Origin: Paracoccus chinensis
GTDB taxonomy: Bacteria; Pseudomonadota; Alphaproteobacteria; Rhodobacterales; Rhodobacteraceae
NCBI RefSeq assembly: GCF_900102885.1
Contig: NZ_FNGE01000002.1
Location: 62,001-126,000 of the forward strand
DNA: 64,000 nt
Reading direction: 5' to 3'
A model generated the notes under the pieces. It worked only from the letters and a program-made list of their open reading frames with translations, was not told the origin of the DNA and searched no databases. The stretch's first letter is position 1. The number at the start of each line of letters is the position of its first letter. Of the stretch, positions 18,245-27,103 are shown piece after piece. A program made the translations under genes and the position numbers.

Positions 18245-18541
18245 GTGATCGGCGACTTTGCCCTGCCGGCCGCCCTGGCCGGGACTCTGCCGGGGCTTCT
18301 GGCCTGGCTGGCCGCGCGGCGATTCGGACTGGCGGGGCTGATGGGGGCTCTGGCGGCCTGCGGGCTGCTGGCGATCGTGGGCTGGAACCTGACCCGCGAC
18401 GTGCTGACGGGTGACGACCAGATGCGCCGCGCGGGGGTCATCTTCTTCATCGTGGTGCCCGGCGTCGTTTCCCTGATCCTTGGCGCCATCGCGGGTTTCT
18501 GGGAAGCCCATCGCCGCCGGATCGATTCGCCCGACCGCTGA
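18245..18541 (+). CDS. Small membrane protein of unknown function between murC and murB
   Basis: A 98-residue protein from GTG 18245 with three hydrophobic segments (about residues 5-25, 30-48 and 64-86) and a basic/acidic C-terminal tail. I do not recognise it with certainty; small DUF2484-type membrane proteins occur at this site in other Rhodobacterales, but similarity cannot be tested by eye. Only four bases separate it from murC, so it is probably co-transcribed with the cell-wall genes. No catalytic motif is seen. Confidence 0.7.
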   Translation: MIGDFALPAALAGTLPGLLAWLAARRFGLAGLMGALAACGLLAIVGWNLTRDVLTGDDQMRRAGVIFFIVVPGVVSLILGAIAGFWEAHRRRIDSPDR

Positions 18542-18542
18542 T

Positions 18543-18602
18543 GGGGGCTTCCGCCCCCGGCGCCTTGCGCCTCCCCCGAGGATATTTGGGGACAGAAGAT
18601 GG
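18543..18602 (+). repeat. Intergenic hairpin plus CCCCGAGGATATTTGGGG-type repeat
   Basis: GGGGGC-TTCC-GCCCCC (18543-18558) forms a tight hairpin after the small membrane-protein gene. It is followed by CTCCCCCGAGGATATTTGGGGACAG-like sequence ending near 18602. I recall very similar GAGGATATTT elements scattered between genes in many Rhodobacterales genomes; this is from memory and unverified. Only one copy is visible in this window. It may also act as a partial terminator before murB. Confidence 0.5.
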
Positions 18603-18683
18603 GCCGTGGCCGCATGAGAATGGTCCGGCTTGCCCGTCCCGCGCCTCTGCCCTAGGCGGGGCCGCGAGAAAGGAAAGCTTCCG

Positions 18684-19601
18684 ATGAATGAACTCCCGCC
18701 GATCCGGGGCACGCTGACGCAGGACCGACCCTTGGCCGACCTGACCTGGCTGCGCGTGGGCGGGCCTGCCGACTGGCTGTTCCAGCCCGCCGACCGCGAG
18801 GACCTGGCGCTGTTCCTGCGGAACCTCGTGCCCGAGGTGCCGGTCTTCGTGATGGGCGTGGGCTCGAACCTGATCGTGCGCGACGGCGGCATCCGGGGCG
18901 TGGTGATCCGGCTGGGCCGCGGCTTCAACGGGATCGAGATCGCGGACGGGCTGGTCCATGCGGGCGCCGCCGCGCTGGACATGCACGTGGCGAAACGCGC
19001 GGCCGAGGCGGGGCTGGACCTGACCTTCCTGCGCACCATCCCCGGTACCATCGGCGGCGCGGTCCGCATGAACGCGGGCTGCTACGGTTCCTACGTCGCG
19101 GACCACCTGGTCGAGGCCGAGGTGGTCACGCGGCAGGGCGAATCGCGGGTGCTGGCGGCGTCGGATCTGCGACTCGCCTATCGATCCTCGGCGCTGCCCG
19201 AGGGCTGGGTGCTGACCCGCGCCACCTTCCGGGCCGAGCCCGGCGACCCCGAGGTCTTGGCCGCCCGGATGGAGGAGCAACTTGCCCGGCGCGACGCGAG
19301 CCAGCCCACGCGCGAGCGCAGCGCCGGCTCCACCTTCCGCAACCCGGCGGGGTTCAGCTCCACCGGTCAGGCGGACGACGTCCACGACCTCAAGGCCTGG
19401 AAGCTGATCGAGGGCGCGGGCCTGCGCGGTCATCGCCTGGGGGGCGCGCAGATGAGCGAGAAGCACCCGAACTTCCTGATCAACACCGGGGGCGCCACCG
19501 CCGCCGAACTGGAGGATCTGGGCGAGCTGGTCCGCGCGCGGGTGCGTGAAGCCAGCGGCCACGAGCTTGCCTGGGAGGTCGTGCGGGTGGGCGAGCGCTG
19601 A
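18684..19601 (+). CDS. murB: UDP-N-acetylenolpyruvoylglucosamine reductase
   Basis: A 305-residue FAD enzyme that reduces UDP-GlcNAc-enolpyruvate to UDP-MurNAc. FAD-domain motifs are [24 protein letters not shown] and [26 protein letters not shown] carries the catalytic serine region, and the C-terminus has [25 protein letters not shown] sequence. ATG 18684 has AGGAAAG upstream; the frame is open further upstream but without similarity. Confidence 0.96.
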   Translation: MNELPPIRGTLTQDRPLADLTWLRVGGPADWLFQPADREDLALFLRNLVPEVPVFVMGVGSNLIVRDGGIRGVVIRLGRGFNGIEIADGLVHAGAAALDMHVAKRAAEAGLDLTFLRTIPGTIGGAVRMNAGCYGSYVADHLVEAEVVTRQGESRVLAASDLRLAYRSSALPEGWVLTRATFRAEPGDPEVLAARMEEQLARRDASQPTRERSAGSTFRNPAGFSSTGQADDVHDLKAWKLIEGAGLRGHRLGGAQMSEKHPNFLINTGGATAAELEDLGELVRARVREASGHELAWEVVRVGER

Positions 19602-19754
19602 TCGCGCGAAACGTGCAAAGCCGCCAGAATCCTCTTCCCCCATCCACGGCTTTGTGACTATCATCTCTTCATCGAAAAACGCCGTGCAAGGCGTTGGAAA
19701 ACCGGGGACGAAGATCCCCGAACCAGTCCCCGGCTTACGGGGCGAAAGGCAGAT
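19602..19754 (+). other. Structured leader between murB and ddl
   Basis: Two hairpins occur in 45 bases: AACGCC/GGCGTT (19678-19695) and CGGGGA/TCCCCG (19703-19720), with a further CCCCG/CGGGG pairing option up to 19742. An AT-rich stretch at 19650-19680 could hold a promoter, but I cannot assign boxes. Transcription may restart or be tuned here before ddl-ftsQ-ftsA. Confidence 0.35.
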
Positions 19755-20687
19755 GTGGCGGGCAGGTCGAGCAGGACAGCCCACACCGTAGCGGTCCTGA
19801 TGGGCGGCCCCTCGGCGGAGCGGGAGGTGTCGCTGTCGTCGGGGCGCGGATGCGCGGATGCGCTGCGGGTGGCAGGATACGAGGTGGTCGAGATCGCTCT
19901 CGGCCGCGATGACGCCGCAACCCTGCCTGCGCGGCTGGCCGAGGCCCGCCCCGACGTCGTCTTCAACGCGCTGCATGGCCGGATGGGCGAGGATGGCCGC
20001 GTCCAGGGCCTGCTGGAATGGCTGGGCTACCCTTATACCCATTCGGGCGTGCTGGCCTCGGCGCTGGCGATGGACAAGACCCGCGCCAAGCAGGTCTTCC
20101 GCGACGCGGGCCTGCCGGTGGTCGACAGCGTGCTGGCCCGCCGCGAGGAGGTGCGCGCGGGCCACGTCATGCGCCCGCCCTATGTGGTGAAGCCGAACGA
20201 CGAGGGCTCGTCCGTCGGCGTCTACATCGTGCGCGAGGGTGACAACGTCGCGCCCCTGTCCGACGAGATGCCCGCCGAGGTCATGGTCGAGGCCTATGCG
20301 CCGGGCCGCGAGCTCACCACCGCCGTCCTGGGCGACCGGCCCTTGGGCGTGACCGAGATCGTGACGGCGGGCTGGTACGATTATGACGCCAAGTATTCCG
20401 AGGGCGGCTCGCGCCATGTCGTCCCCGCCGGGATCCCGGACGAGATCGCGCAGGCCTGCCTGGACTATGCCCGCCGCGCGCATGAGGCGCTGGGCTGCCG
20501 CGGCCTCAGCCGCACCGATTTCCGTTGGGACGATTCGCGCGGCCTCGAGGGGCTGGTGATCCTGGAAACCAACACCCAGCCGGGGATGACGCCCACCTCG
20601 CTCGCGCCCGAGCAGGCGGCCCATGCCGGCATCGATTTCCCGGCGCTCTGCCGCTGGATCGTGGAGGACGCGCTGTGTCGGGACTGA
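19755..20687 (+). CDS. ddl: D-alanine:D-alanine ligase
   Basis: A 310-residue ATP-grasp ligase that makes the D-Ala-D-Ala used by MurF. It contains [16 protein letters not shown] at the N-terminus, the loop [14 protein letters not shown], and the metal-binding end [15 protein letters not shown]. Length fits the DdlB group. GTG 19755 starts ten residues before the first strand; no ATG fits as well. It overlaps ftsQ by 13 bases. Confidence 0.95.
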   Translation: MAGRSSRTAHTVAVLMGGPSAEREVSLSSGRGCADALRVAGYEVVEIALGRDDAATLPARLAEARPDVVFNALHGRMGEDGRVQGLLEWLGYPYTHSGVLASALAMDKTRAKQVFRDAGLPVVDSVLARREEVRAGHVMRPPYVVKPNDEGSSVGVYIVREGDNVAPLSDEMPAEVMVEAYAPGRELTTAVLGDRPLGVTEIVTAGWYDYDAKYSEGGSRHVVPAGIPDEIAQACLDYARRAHEALGCRGLSRTDFRWDDSRGLEGLVILETNTQPGMTPTSLAPEQAAHAGIDFPALCRWIVEDALCRD

Positions 20688-21694
20688 AGGACTTCACCCG
20701 GTCGTTCCAGGCGGCCGTCCAGCCCGCGCCCGTGCGCCGCGTCGGCGCCCGCCCGGCTCCCGCCCGCGCGCCCCGGCGCGAGCCCGGCCCCTCGCGGCTG
20801 GCCTACCGGCTGAACCGGCTGTGGCTGACGCCGCTGTACCGGCGGCTGCTGCGCGTGGGCCTGCCTGCCTTCCTCGTCTGCCTGATCGGCGGGCTGTGGC
20901 TGGCCGACGACACCCGCCGCGCGAACCTGACCGGCGCGATGACGTCCATGGTGGACCGCATCCAGTCGCAGGAAGCCTTCATGGTCCACAGCATGGAGAT
21001 CGAGGGCGCCTCGCCCGCCGTGGAAAAGGGCCTGCGCGCCATGCTTCCGGTGACGCTGCCCGCGTCGAGCTTCGACATCGACCTGCCCGAACTGCGCGCC
21101 TCGGTCGAGCGGCTGGACGCCATCGAGAAGATGGAGCTGCGGATCAAGCCGGGCGGCGTGCTGTCGGCCGTCGTGACCGAACGCAAGCCCGCGATCCTGT
21201 GGCGCCATGCGCGCGGGCTCGACCTGCTGGATTCCCAGGGGCACCGCGTGGCCTCGATCACCTCGCGCGACATGCGGGCCGACCTGCCGATGATCGCGGG
21301 CGAGGGCGCGGGCGACCGTGCCGCCGAGGCGCTGGCCCTGATCGACCTGGCCGGTCCCATCCTGCCGCGCCTGCGGGGCCTGGAACGGATGGGCGAGCGG
21401 CGCTGGGACGTCGTTCTGGACCGTGGCCAGCGGATCATGCTGCCGACCGACCGCCCCTTGGCCGCGCTGCAGGCGGTGCTGGCGATGGACCGCGAGGACG
21501 GGCTGCTGGGGCGCGACGTGGTGGCCGTGGACATGCGCGATCCCTCGCGCCCGGTGCTGCAGATGGGTCTGGCCGCGCAGAATACGCTGCGCCGCGCCGC
21601 CGGGCTGCCGGAACTGGACGCCGAGGGCAATCTGATCGACCCCGAAGCGGGGGCGAAGGGCGGCGAGAAGACCGCCGCCGCGTCACGCGGCTGA
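20675..21694 (+). CDS. ftsQ: Cell division protein FtsQ
   Basis: A 339-residue bitopic division protein. About 65 basic, proline-rich cytoplasmic residues precede one membrane helix ([19 protein letters not shown]). A POTRA domain follows ([19 protein letters not shown] with [16 protein letters not shown]), then the beta domain with [12 protein letters not shown] and GHRVASITS. It scaffolds FtsL/FtsB in the divisome. GTG 20675 has GGAGG eight bases before it and overlaps the ddl stop. The C-terminal 30 residues are an Ala/Gly/Lys-rich tail. Confidence 0.93.
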   Translation: MSGLKDFTRSFQAAVQPAPVRRVGARPAPARAPRREPGPSRLAYRLNRLWLTPLYRRLLRVGLPAFLVCLIGGLWLADDTRRANLTGAMTSMVDRIQSQEAFMVHSMEIEGASPAVEKGLRAMLPVTLPASSFDIDLPELRASVERLDAIEKMELRIKPGGVLSAVVTERKPAILWRHARGLDLLDSQGHRVASITSRDMRADLPMIAGEGAGDRAAEALALIDLAGPILPRLRGLERMGERRWDVVLDRGQRIMLPTDRPLAALQAVLAMDREDGLLGRDVVAVDMRDPSRPVLQMGLAAQNTLRRAAGLPELDAEGNLIDPEAGAKGGEKTAAASRG

Positions 21695-21722
21695 GGCAGG
21701 GGCAGGAAGGAACGGAAAAGGG

Positions 21723-23060
21723 ATGCGCGATCTTTACGAGGCTCAGCGGGCGATGCGGCAGATGCGCCGCCAGGCGATGGCGCGCGGGGTCATGGCGGTG
21801 CTGGACATCGGCACCTCGAAGGTCACCTGCATCATCCTGCAGTTCGACGGCCCCGGCCAGTTCCGCGAAACCGACGGCGTGGGCCCCATGGCGGGGCAGT
21901 CGTCCTTCCGCGTGATCGGCCAGTTCACGACCCAGTCGCGCGGCGTCCGCTATGGCGAGATCGAGACCATGGCCGATGTCGAGCGCTGCGTCCGCCATGC
22001 CGTGCAGGGCGCGCAGAAGCAGGCGGGCGTCCGCGTCGATCACGTCATTGCCACGATCTCGGGCGCGCGGCCCGCGTCCTATGGGCTGGCTGGCGAGATC
22101 CCGCTGCGGTCCGGCAAGGTGACCGAGGAAGACGTGGCCGCCGTGCTGGCCGCCTGCGACGCTCCCGACTTCGGCAAGAACCGCGAGGTGCTGCACGCCC
22201 AGCCCGTGAACTTCGCGGTCGATTCGCGCTCGGGCCTGTCGGACCCGCGCGACATCGTGGGGAACACCCTGTCGGTGGACATGCATGTCCTGACGATCGA
22301 CGGATTCGCGGCCTCGAACCTTGTCCACTGCATCCGGCGCTGCGACCTTGAACTGGCGGGCGTGGGCTCGGCCGCCTATGCGGCGGGCCGCGCGGCGCTG
22401 GTCGAGGACGAACAGGAACTGGGCGCGGCCTGCATCGACATGGGCGGCGGCGTCACGGGCGTCTCGCTGTTCCTCAAGAAGCACATGCTGTTCGCCGACG
22501 CAGTGCGGATGGGCGGCGATCTGGTCACCCGCGACATCAGCCAGGGACTGCGCGTGCCGCTGCCGGTCGCCGAATGGCTCAAGACGCGCCATGGCGGGCT
22601 CGAGGCCACGGGCCGCGACGACCGCGAGATGATCGACGTCACCGGCGAGCCGGGCGAGGACTGGGACGGCGAGCGCCGCTTTGTCAGCCGCGCCGATCTC
22701 ATCGGAATCATGCGCCCCCGCGTCGAGGAGATCCTGGACGGCGTGCGCGAGATCCTGGAAGCGGCGGGCTTCGACCAGATGCCCTCGCGCCAGGTGGTGC
22801 TGACCGGGGGCGCGAGCCAGATCCCGGGGCTGGACACGCTGGCCATGCGCATCCTGGGCTACAATGTCCGCATCGGCCGGCCCCTGCGCATCCAGGGGCT
22901 CGCGCAGCAGCACACCGCCTCCTGCCACGCCGCGACCGTGGGGCTTGCCCTGCACGCTGCCAACCCGCAGGATGAATGGTGGGACTTCGAGATGCCAGCC
23001 GAACGCGCGGGCGTGGTCGGTCTGCGGCGGGCCTATCGCTGGTTCCGCAACAACTGGTGA
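21723..23060 (+). CDS. ftsA: Cell division protein FtsA
   Basis: A 445-residue actin-like protein that tethers FtsZ to the membrane. The phosphate-1 loop [11 protein letters not shown] starts near residue 25, [14 protein letters not shown] is the phosphate-2 loop and [12 protein letters not shown] the adenosine motif. The end AYRWFRNNW is amphipathic, consistent with the membrane-targeting helix of FtsA. It sits 28 bases after ftsQ with AGGAAGGAA as ribosome site. Confidence 0.96.
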   Translation: MRDLYEAQRAMRQMRRQAMARGVMAVLDIGTSKVTCIILQFDGPGQFRETDGVGPMAGQSSFRVIGQFTTQSRGVRYGEIETMADVERCVRHAVQGAQKQAGVRVDHVIATISGARPASYGLAGEIPLRSGKVTEEDVAAVLAACDAPDFGKNREVLHAQPVNFAVDSRSGLSDPRDIVGNTLSVDMHVLTIDGFAASNLVHCIRRCDLELAGVGSAAYAAGRAALVEDEQELGAACIDMGGGVTGVSLFLKKHMLFADAVRMGGDLVTRDISQGLRVPLPVAEWLKTRHGGLEATGRDDREMIDVTGEPGEDWDGERRFVSRADLIGIMRPRVEEILDGVREILEAAGFDQMPSRQVVLTGGASQIPGLDTLAMRILGYNVRIGRPLRIQGLAQQHTASCHAATVGLALHAANPQDEWWDFEMPAERAGVVGLRRAYRWFRNNW

Positions 23061-23066
23061 GAGAGG

Positions 23067-23094
23067 GACGCAGGCGGATCGAACCGCTTGCGTC
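23067..23094 (+). terminator. Hairpin between ftsA and ftsZ (possible attenuator)
   Basis: GACGCAGGCGG (23067-23077) pairs with CCGCTTGCGTC (23084-23094), 11 bp with one G-U pair and a 6-base loop. No T-run follows, so it is not a classical intrinsic terminator. It begins six bases after the ftsA stop and may reduce read-through or stabilise the 3' end, letting ftsZ be expressed separately from the 197-base gap. Confidence 0.45.
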
Positions 23095-23257
23095 GTCGGC
23101 GACATATCGCCAAAAGCCAGCGTGCCAAGTGCGGCATCTCGGGATATGTGGCGATTGGCAAGTGACGGCGGGGTGCAATCTGCTACCCTTGCCGCGAGCG
23201 GCGGAATCGACCGGGCGCCCTGACGCGCCGGCACAAGAAACAGAAGGGCAGGCGGCG

Positions 23258-24883
23258 ATGAACCTCAACCTGATGATGAGTGACGACGACGAGCTGCGCC
23301 CGCGCATTACCGTCTTCGGTGTGGGCGGCGCGGGCGGCAACGCCGTCAACAACATGATCGAGAAGCAGCTGGACGGCGTGACCTTCGTGGTCGCCAACAC
23401 CGACGCGCAGGCCCTGGCGCAAAGCCGGTCCGAGGCGCGCATCCAGCTGGGCCCCAAGGTCACCGAAGGCCTGGGCGCGGGCGCCAAGCCGTCGATCGGG
23501 GCGCAGGCCGCCGAGGAAACCATCGAGGACATCGTCGATCACCTGATGGGCGCGCACATGTGCTTCATCACCGCCGGCATGGGCGGCGGCACCGGCACGG
23601 GCGCCGCGCCGATCATCGCGCAGGCCGCGCGCGAGATGGGTATCCTGACCGTCGGCGTCGTGACCAAGCCCTTCCAGTTCGAGGGTTCCAAGCGGATGCG
23701 GCAGGCCGACGAGGGCGTCGAGAACCTACAGAAGGTCGTCGATACCCTGATCATCATCCCCAACCAGAACCTGTTCCGCATCGCCAACGAGAAGACCACC
23801 TTCACCGAGGCCTTCGCGCTGGCCGACGACGTGCTGTACCAGGGCGTCAAGGGCGTGACTGACCTGATGGTGCGTCCGGGCCTGATCAACCTCGACTTCG
23901 CCGACGTGCGCGCGGTGATGGACGAGATGGGCAAGGCCATGATGGGCACGGGCGAGGCCACCGGCGACAACCGCGCCGTCGAGGCCGCCGAAAAGGCCAT
24001 CGCCAACCCGCTGCTGGACGAGATCAGCCTGCACGGCGCCAAGGGCGTCCTGATCAACATCACGGGCGGCCACGACCTCACCCTGTTCGAGATGGACGAG
24101 GCGGCCGAGAAGATCCGCGAGAAGGTCGATTCCGACGCCAACATCATAGTGGGCTCGACGCTCGACCCGACGATGGAAGGCAAGGTCCGCGTGTCGGTCG
24201 TCGCCACGGGCATCGACAGCTCCGCCGCCGCCGAAGCGCCTGCCCCGCGCCGCGGCCTGAAGGAGCCGCTGACCCAGACGCCGTCCGTCGGCAGCCGCGC
24301 CACGGCCCCCGCCGCCGCGCCCGCCCCCGAGGAAGCCCCCGTGCCGCCGCGCCGCAGCCCGGTCATGGAAAGCCCTGCCGCGCGCCCCGCGCCCGCGCCC
24401 GAGGACCTGCCCGAGCCCGCCTATCGCCCCGCGGCCGAGCCGGTTGCCGAGGCCCGTCCCCCCGTCCGCGTCGACACGCGCAGCATGGACCAGCGCCTGA
24501 GCGATCCGGCGAGCGAGTTCACCGCCCCCTCGCGTCCGCAGGCCCCGCGCGGCGAGCCCGCCCCCGCCATGAAGGAACGCCTCGACCGCGCCCTGAACCG
24601 TGGCGCCGAGGTGCCGGTCGCCCCCCGGCGGCCCGGCGCTCCGGCAGCCCCCGCTGCCCCGACGCCGCAGGGCCGCATGTCGGGCCTGGGCCGGATGCTG
24701 AACCGCGTCGCCGGAGCCGCCCCCGAGGCCGAGCGTCCGCGTCCCGAGACGATCGCCGAACGCGTGAGCGACCGCTTGGCCCGTGCGCGTCAGGTCGAGA
24801 CCGATTTCGACGATCTCGCCTCGCCCGATGCCGCTCAGGACAACGTGGAAATCCCCGCCTTCCTGCGCCGCCAGGCGAACTGA
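23258..24883 (+). CDS. ftsZ: Cell division protein FtsZ
   Basis: A 541-residue tubulin-like GTPase that forms the Z ring. The tubulin signature GGGTGTG is near residues 109-115, with [13 protein letters not shown] at the start and NTDAQAL after. The GTPase core ends near residue 320. A long, Pro/Ala/Arg-rich linker of about 205 residues follows, ending in the conserved tail [12 protein letters not shown] that binds FtsA. The linker explains why it is longer than E. coli FtsZ (383) and is usual in alphaproteobacteria. ATG 23258 follows AAGGGCAGG. Confidence 0.97.
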   Translation: MNLNLMMSDDDELRPRITVFGVGGAGGNAVNNMIEKQLDGVTFVVANTDAQALAQSRSEARIQLGPKVTEGLGAGAKPSIGAQAAEETIEDIVDHLMGAHMCFITAGMGGGTGTGAAPIIAQAAREMGILTVGVVTKPFQFEGSKRMRQADEGVENLQKVVDTLIIIPNQNLFRIANEKTTFTEAFALADDVLYQGVKGVTDLMVRPGLINLDFADVRAVMDEMGKAMMGTGEATGDNRAVEAAEKAIANPLLDEISLHGAKGVLINITGGHDLTLFEMDEAAEKIREKVDSDANIIVGSTLDPTMEGKVRVSVVATGIDSSAAAEAPAPRRGLKEPLTQTPSVGSRATAPAAAPAPEEAPVPPRRSPVMESPAARPAPAPEDLPEPAYRPAAEPVAEARPPVRVDTRSMDQRLSDPASEFTAPSRPQAPRGEPAPAMKERLDRALNRGAEVPVAPRRPGAPAAPAAPTPQGRMSGLGRMLNRVAGAAPEAERPRPETIAERVSDRLARARQVETDFDDLASPDAAQDNVEIPAFLRRQAN

Positions 24884-24928
24884 GGCGCCCCGCTGGGGCC
24901 TTCCGGAAGGTGCCGGATTGCAACAGGC

Positions 24929-24963
24929 AAGAGGCCGCGAACGCGGCCTCTTTTTCTTTTTTG
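24929..24963 (+). terminator. Intrinsic terminator after ftsZ
   Basis: GAGGCCGC-GAAC-GCGGCCTC (24931-24950) is an 8-bp GC-rich hairpin followed by a T-rich run to about 24963. This is the clearest intrinsic terminator in the window and marks the end of the dcw transcript. Confidence 0.92.
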
Positions 24964-25105
24964 CGCAACGATTTGGCCTTTGGGGCACACTTCCGGGTTG
25001 CATGTTACAGGCCGTCACAAATCGTTAATTGAGCCGGGGGCGGGGTGACCATAAGTCTGTGCCAACGGGGAACCATGCCGTTTCCCAACTTGGACGGACA
25101 GACCC

Positions 25106-26041
25106 ATGCAGGCCACTCTCGCAACCCCAGCCCGGTTCACGGGCGCCGGACTCCACTCGGGCAAGCCCGCGCGGCTGGTGATCAACCCGGCCCCGGCTGG
25201 ACATGGCGTCGTCTTCCGCCGCACGGACCTTGGCGGCCTGCGTATCCCTGCTCGCTGGGACCATGTGGTGCCGTCGCCGCTCTGCACCCTGCTGAAGGGC
25301 GAGAACGGGGCCACCGTCTCGACCGTGGAACATGTCATGGCGGCGCTGGCCGGGACCGGTGTCCACAATGCGCTGATCGACATCGACGGACCGGAAGTGC
25401 CGATCCTCGACGGCTCCTCCGCGCCCTTCGTGGCGGGCATCCTCCAGGCCGGCCTGTTCCATTCGCCCGAGCCCCTGCGCGCGATCCGCGTCCTGCGGCC
25501 GGTCGAGGTGCATGAGGGCGCGGGCTACGCCCGGCTGTCGCCCGCCGACCACCTGCAGATGGACTTCACCATCGACTTCACCGACGCGGCCATCGGGCAC
25601 CAGCAGAAGCAGCTGGACCTCGCCAACGGCACCTTCGTGCGCGAGCTGATGGATTCGCGCACCTTCTGCCGCCAGGCGGATGTCGAGGCGATGAAGGCGA
25701 ACGGCCTGGCCCTGGGCGGCACCTATTTCAACGCCGTCGTCGTGGACGGGGACCGGGTGCTGTCGCCCGGCGGCCTGCGCCACCGCGATGAACCCGTGCG
25801 CCACAAGATGCTGGACGCGGTGGGCGACCTCGCGCTGGCGGGCGCGCCGCTGCTGGCGCGCTACAGCGGCAACCGCGCGGGCCATGCGATGACCAACAAG
25901 CTGCTGCGCGCGCTGTTCGCCAGCGATGACGCTTGGGAATGGACCACCTGCACCGATGAACTGGAGGGCCAGTTGCCCGGTGCGGGCCTTCTGGCGCATC
26001 AGGCCGCCGAGGCCGAGACGCGCCGCCGCGCCGTCGCCTGA
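25106..26041 (+). CDS. lpxC: UDP-3-O-acyl-N-acetylglucosamine deacetylase
   Basis: A 311-residue zinc amidase that performs the committed step of lipid A synthesis. ATPARFTGAGLHSG opens the first domain, STVEHVMAAL carries the first zinc histidine, and HKMLDAVGDLAL (His near residue 233) the second zinc site and catalytic region. Length is typical. It follows the ftsZ terminator and a 140-base gap that probably holds its own promoter; I could not assign boxes with confidence. Confidence 0.96.
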   Translation: MQATLATPARFTGAGLHSGKPARLVINPAPAGHGVVFRRTDLGGLRIPARWDHVVPSPLCTLLKGENGATVSTVEHVMAALAGTGVHNALIDIDGPEVPILDGSSAPFVAGILQAGLFHSPEPLRAIRVLRPVEVHEGAGYARLSPADHLQMDFTIDFTDAAIGHQQKQLDLANGTFVRELMDSRTFCRQADVEAMKANGLALGGTYFNAVVVDGDRVLSPGGLRHRDEPVRHKMLDAVGDLALAGAPLLARYSGNRAGHAMTNKLLRALFASDDAWEWTTCTDELEGQLPGAGLLAHQAAEAETRRRAVA

Positions 26042-26103
26042 CCGGCGGCGGCCTGCCCTTGCAGTCAGGTCACGCGCCTTTGCCCGGCAGCCGACTTGCC
26101 CTT

Positions 26104-26130
26104 TTGCGCGGCTCCATGTTGTGTGCTAGG
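26104..26130 (+). promoter_or_regulatory. Candidate promoter for bamD-recN
   Basis: TTGCGC (26104-26109) lies upstream of TGTGCTAGG (to 26130), resembling the TTG-rich -35 and GCTAGG-type -10 often seen in alphaproteobacteria. It is 74 bases before the bamD start in the lpxC-bamD gap. No experimental support. Confidence 0.35.
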
Positions 26131-26203
26131 ACGGCTGGGCCGCGCGCCGGGCGCAGGCCGGACGGACGCGAGCCGCAGGACGACGGGACGGACAAGGACA
26201 GAC

Positions 26204-27049
26204 ATGGCATTCAGCAATACGCGCCTCGTGCTCATGGCGGTCGTGGTGTCCCTTTCGCTGGCGGCGTGCGGTCGGCAGGATGCCGGCACCCGCGCCGAGC
26301 CGCTGGACAACTTCACCGCCGAGCAGATCTGGAAGCGCGGCGAATACGAGCTTGAGAACCGCAACCGCCCCAAGGACGCGGTCCATTACTTCAGCGAGAT
26401 CGAGCGGCTTTATCCCTATTCCGAATGGGCCAAGCGCGCCCTGATCATGCAGGCCTATTCGCATCACAAGGCCGGCCAGTATGACGAGGCGCGCGGCGCG
26501 GCACAGCGCTTCATCGACAACTATCCGGGCGACGAGGACGCGGCCTATGCCAAGTACCTGCTGGCGCTCAGCTATTACGACCAGATCGATGAGGTCGGAC
26601 GCGACCAGGGCCTGACCTTCCAGGCCCTTCAGGGCCTGCGCGAGGTGATCGAGCAGTATCCCGACAGCGAATACGCGAAATCCTCGGTGCTCAAGTTCGA
26701 CCTGGCCTTCGATCACCTGGCCGGCAAGGAAATGGAGATCGGCCGCTACTACCTCAAGCGTGGTCATCACACCGCCGCCATCAACCGCTTCCGCGTCGTG
26801 GTCGAGGATTACCAGACCACCACCCACACGCCCGAGGCCCTGATGCGGCTGGTCGAGGCCTACCTGGGCCTTGGCCTGACGGACGAGGCGCAGACCGCGG
26901 GGGCGATCCTGGGGCACAACTTCCGGTCGTCGCCCTTCTATCAGGACGCCTATGCCCAGTTGCGCGGGCGCGGGCTGACGCCCACGCCGCAGGGGAACAG
27001 CTGGCTTACGCGGATCTACCGCGAGGTGATCCAGGGCCGGTGGCTGTAG
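26204..27049 (+). CDS. bamD: Outer membrane protein assembly lipoprotein BamD
   Basis: A 281-residue lipoprotein of the BAM complex that inserts beta-barrel proteins. The signal peptide ends in the lipobox SLAAC with lipidated Cys22. TPR-like repeats follow: FSEIERLYPYSEWAKRALIM, EARGAAQRFIDNYPGD and LREVIEQYPDSEYAKSSV are BamD/ComL-type. ATG 26204 starts directly at the basic part of the signal peptide; upstream frame sequence has no such signal. Confidence 0.95.
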   Translation: MAFSNTRLVLMAVVVSLSLAACGRQDAGTRAEPLDNFTAEQIWKRGEYELENRNRPKDAVHYFSEIERLYPYSEWAKRALIMQAYSHHKAGQYDEARGAAQRFIDNYPGDEDAAYAKYLLALSYYDQIDEVGRDQGLTFQALQGLREVIEQYPDSEYAKSSVLKFDLAFDHLAGKEMEIGRYYLKRGHHTAAINRFRVVVEDYQTTTHTPEALMRLVEAYLGLGLTDEAQTAGAILGHNFRSSPFYQDAYAQLRGRGLTPTPQGNSWLTRIYREVIQGRWL

Positions 27050-27103
27050 GACAACAAGGCAATAGGCGCGGCGAGCCGGAGAAACCGGCGGAAACGGGGT
27101 CGG

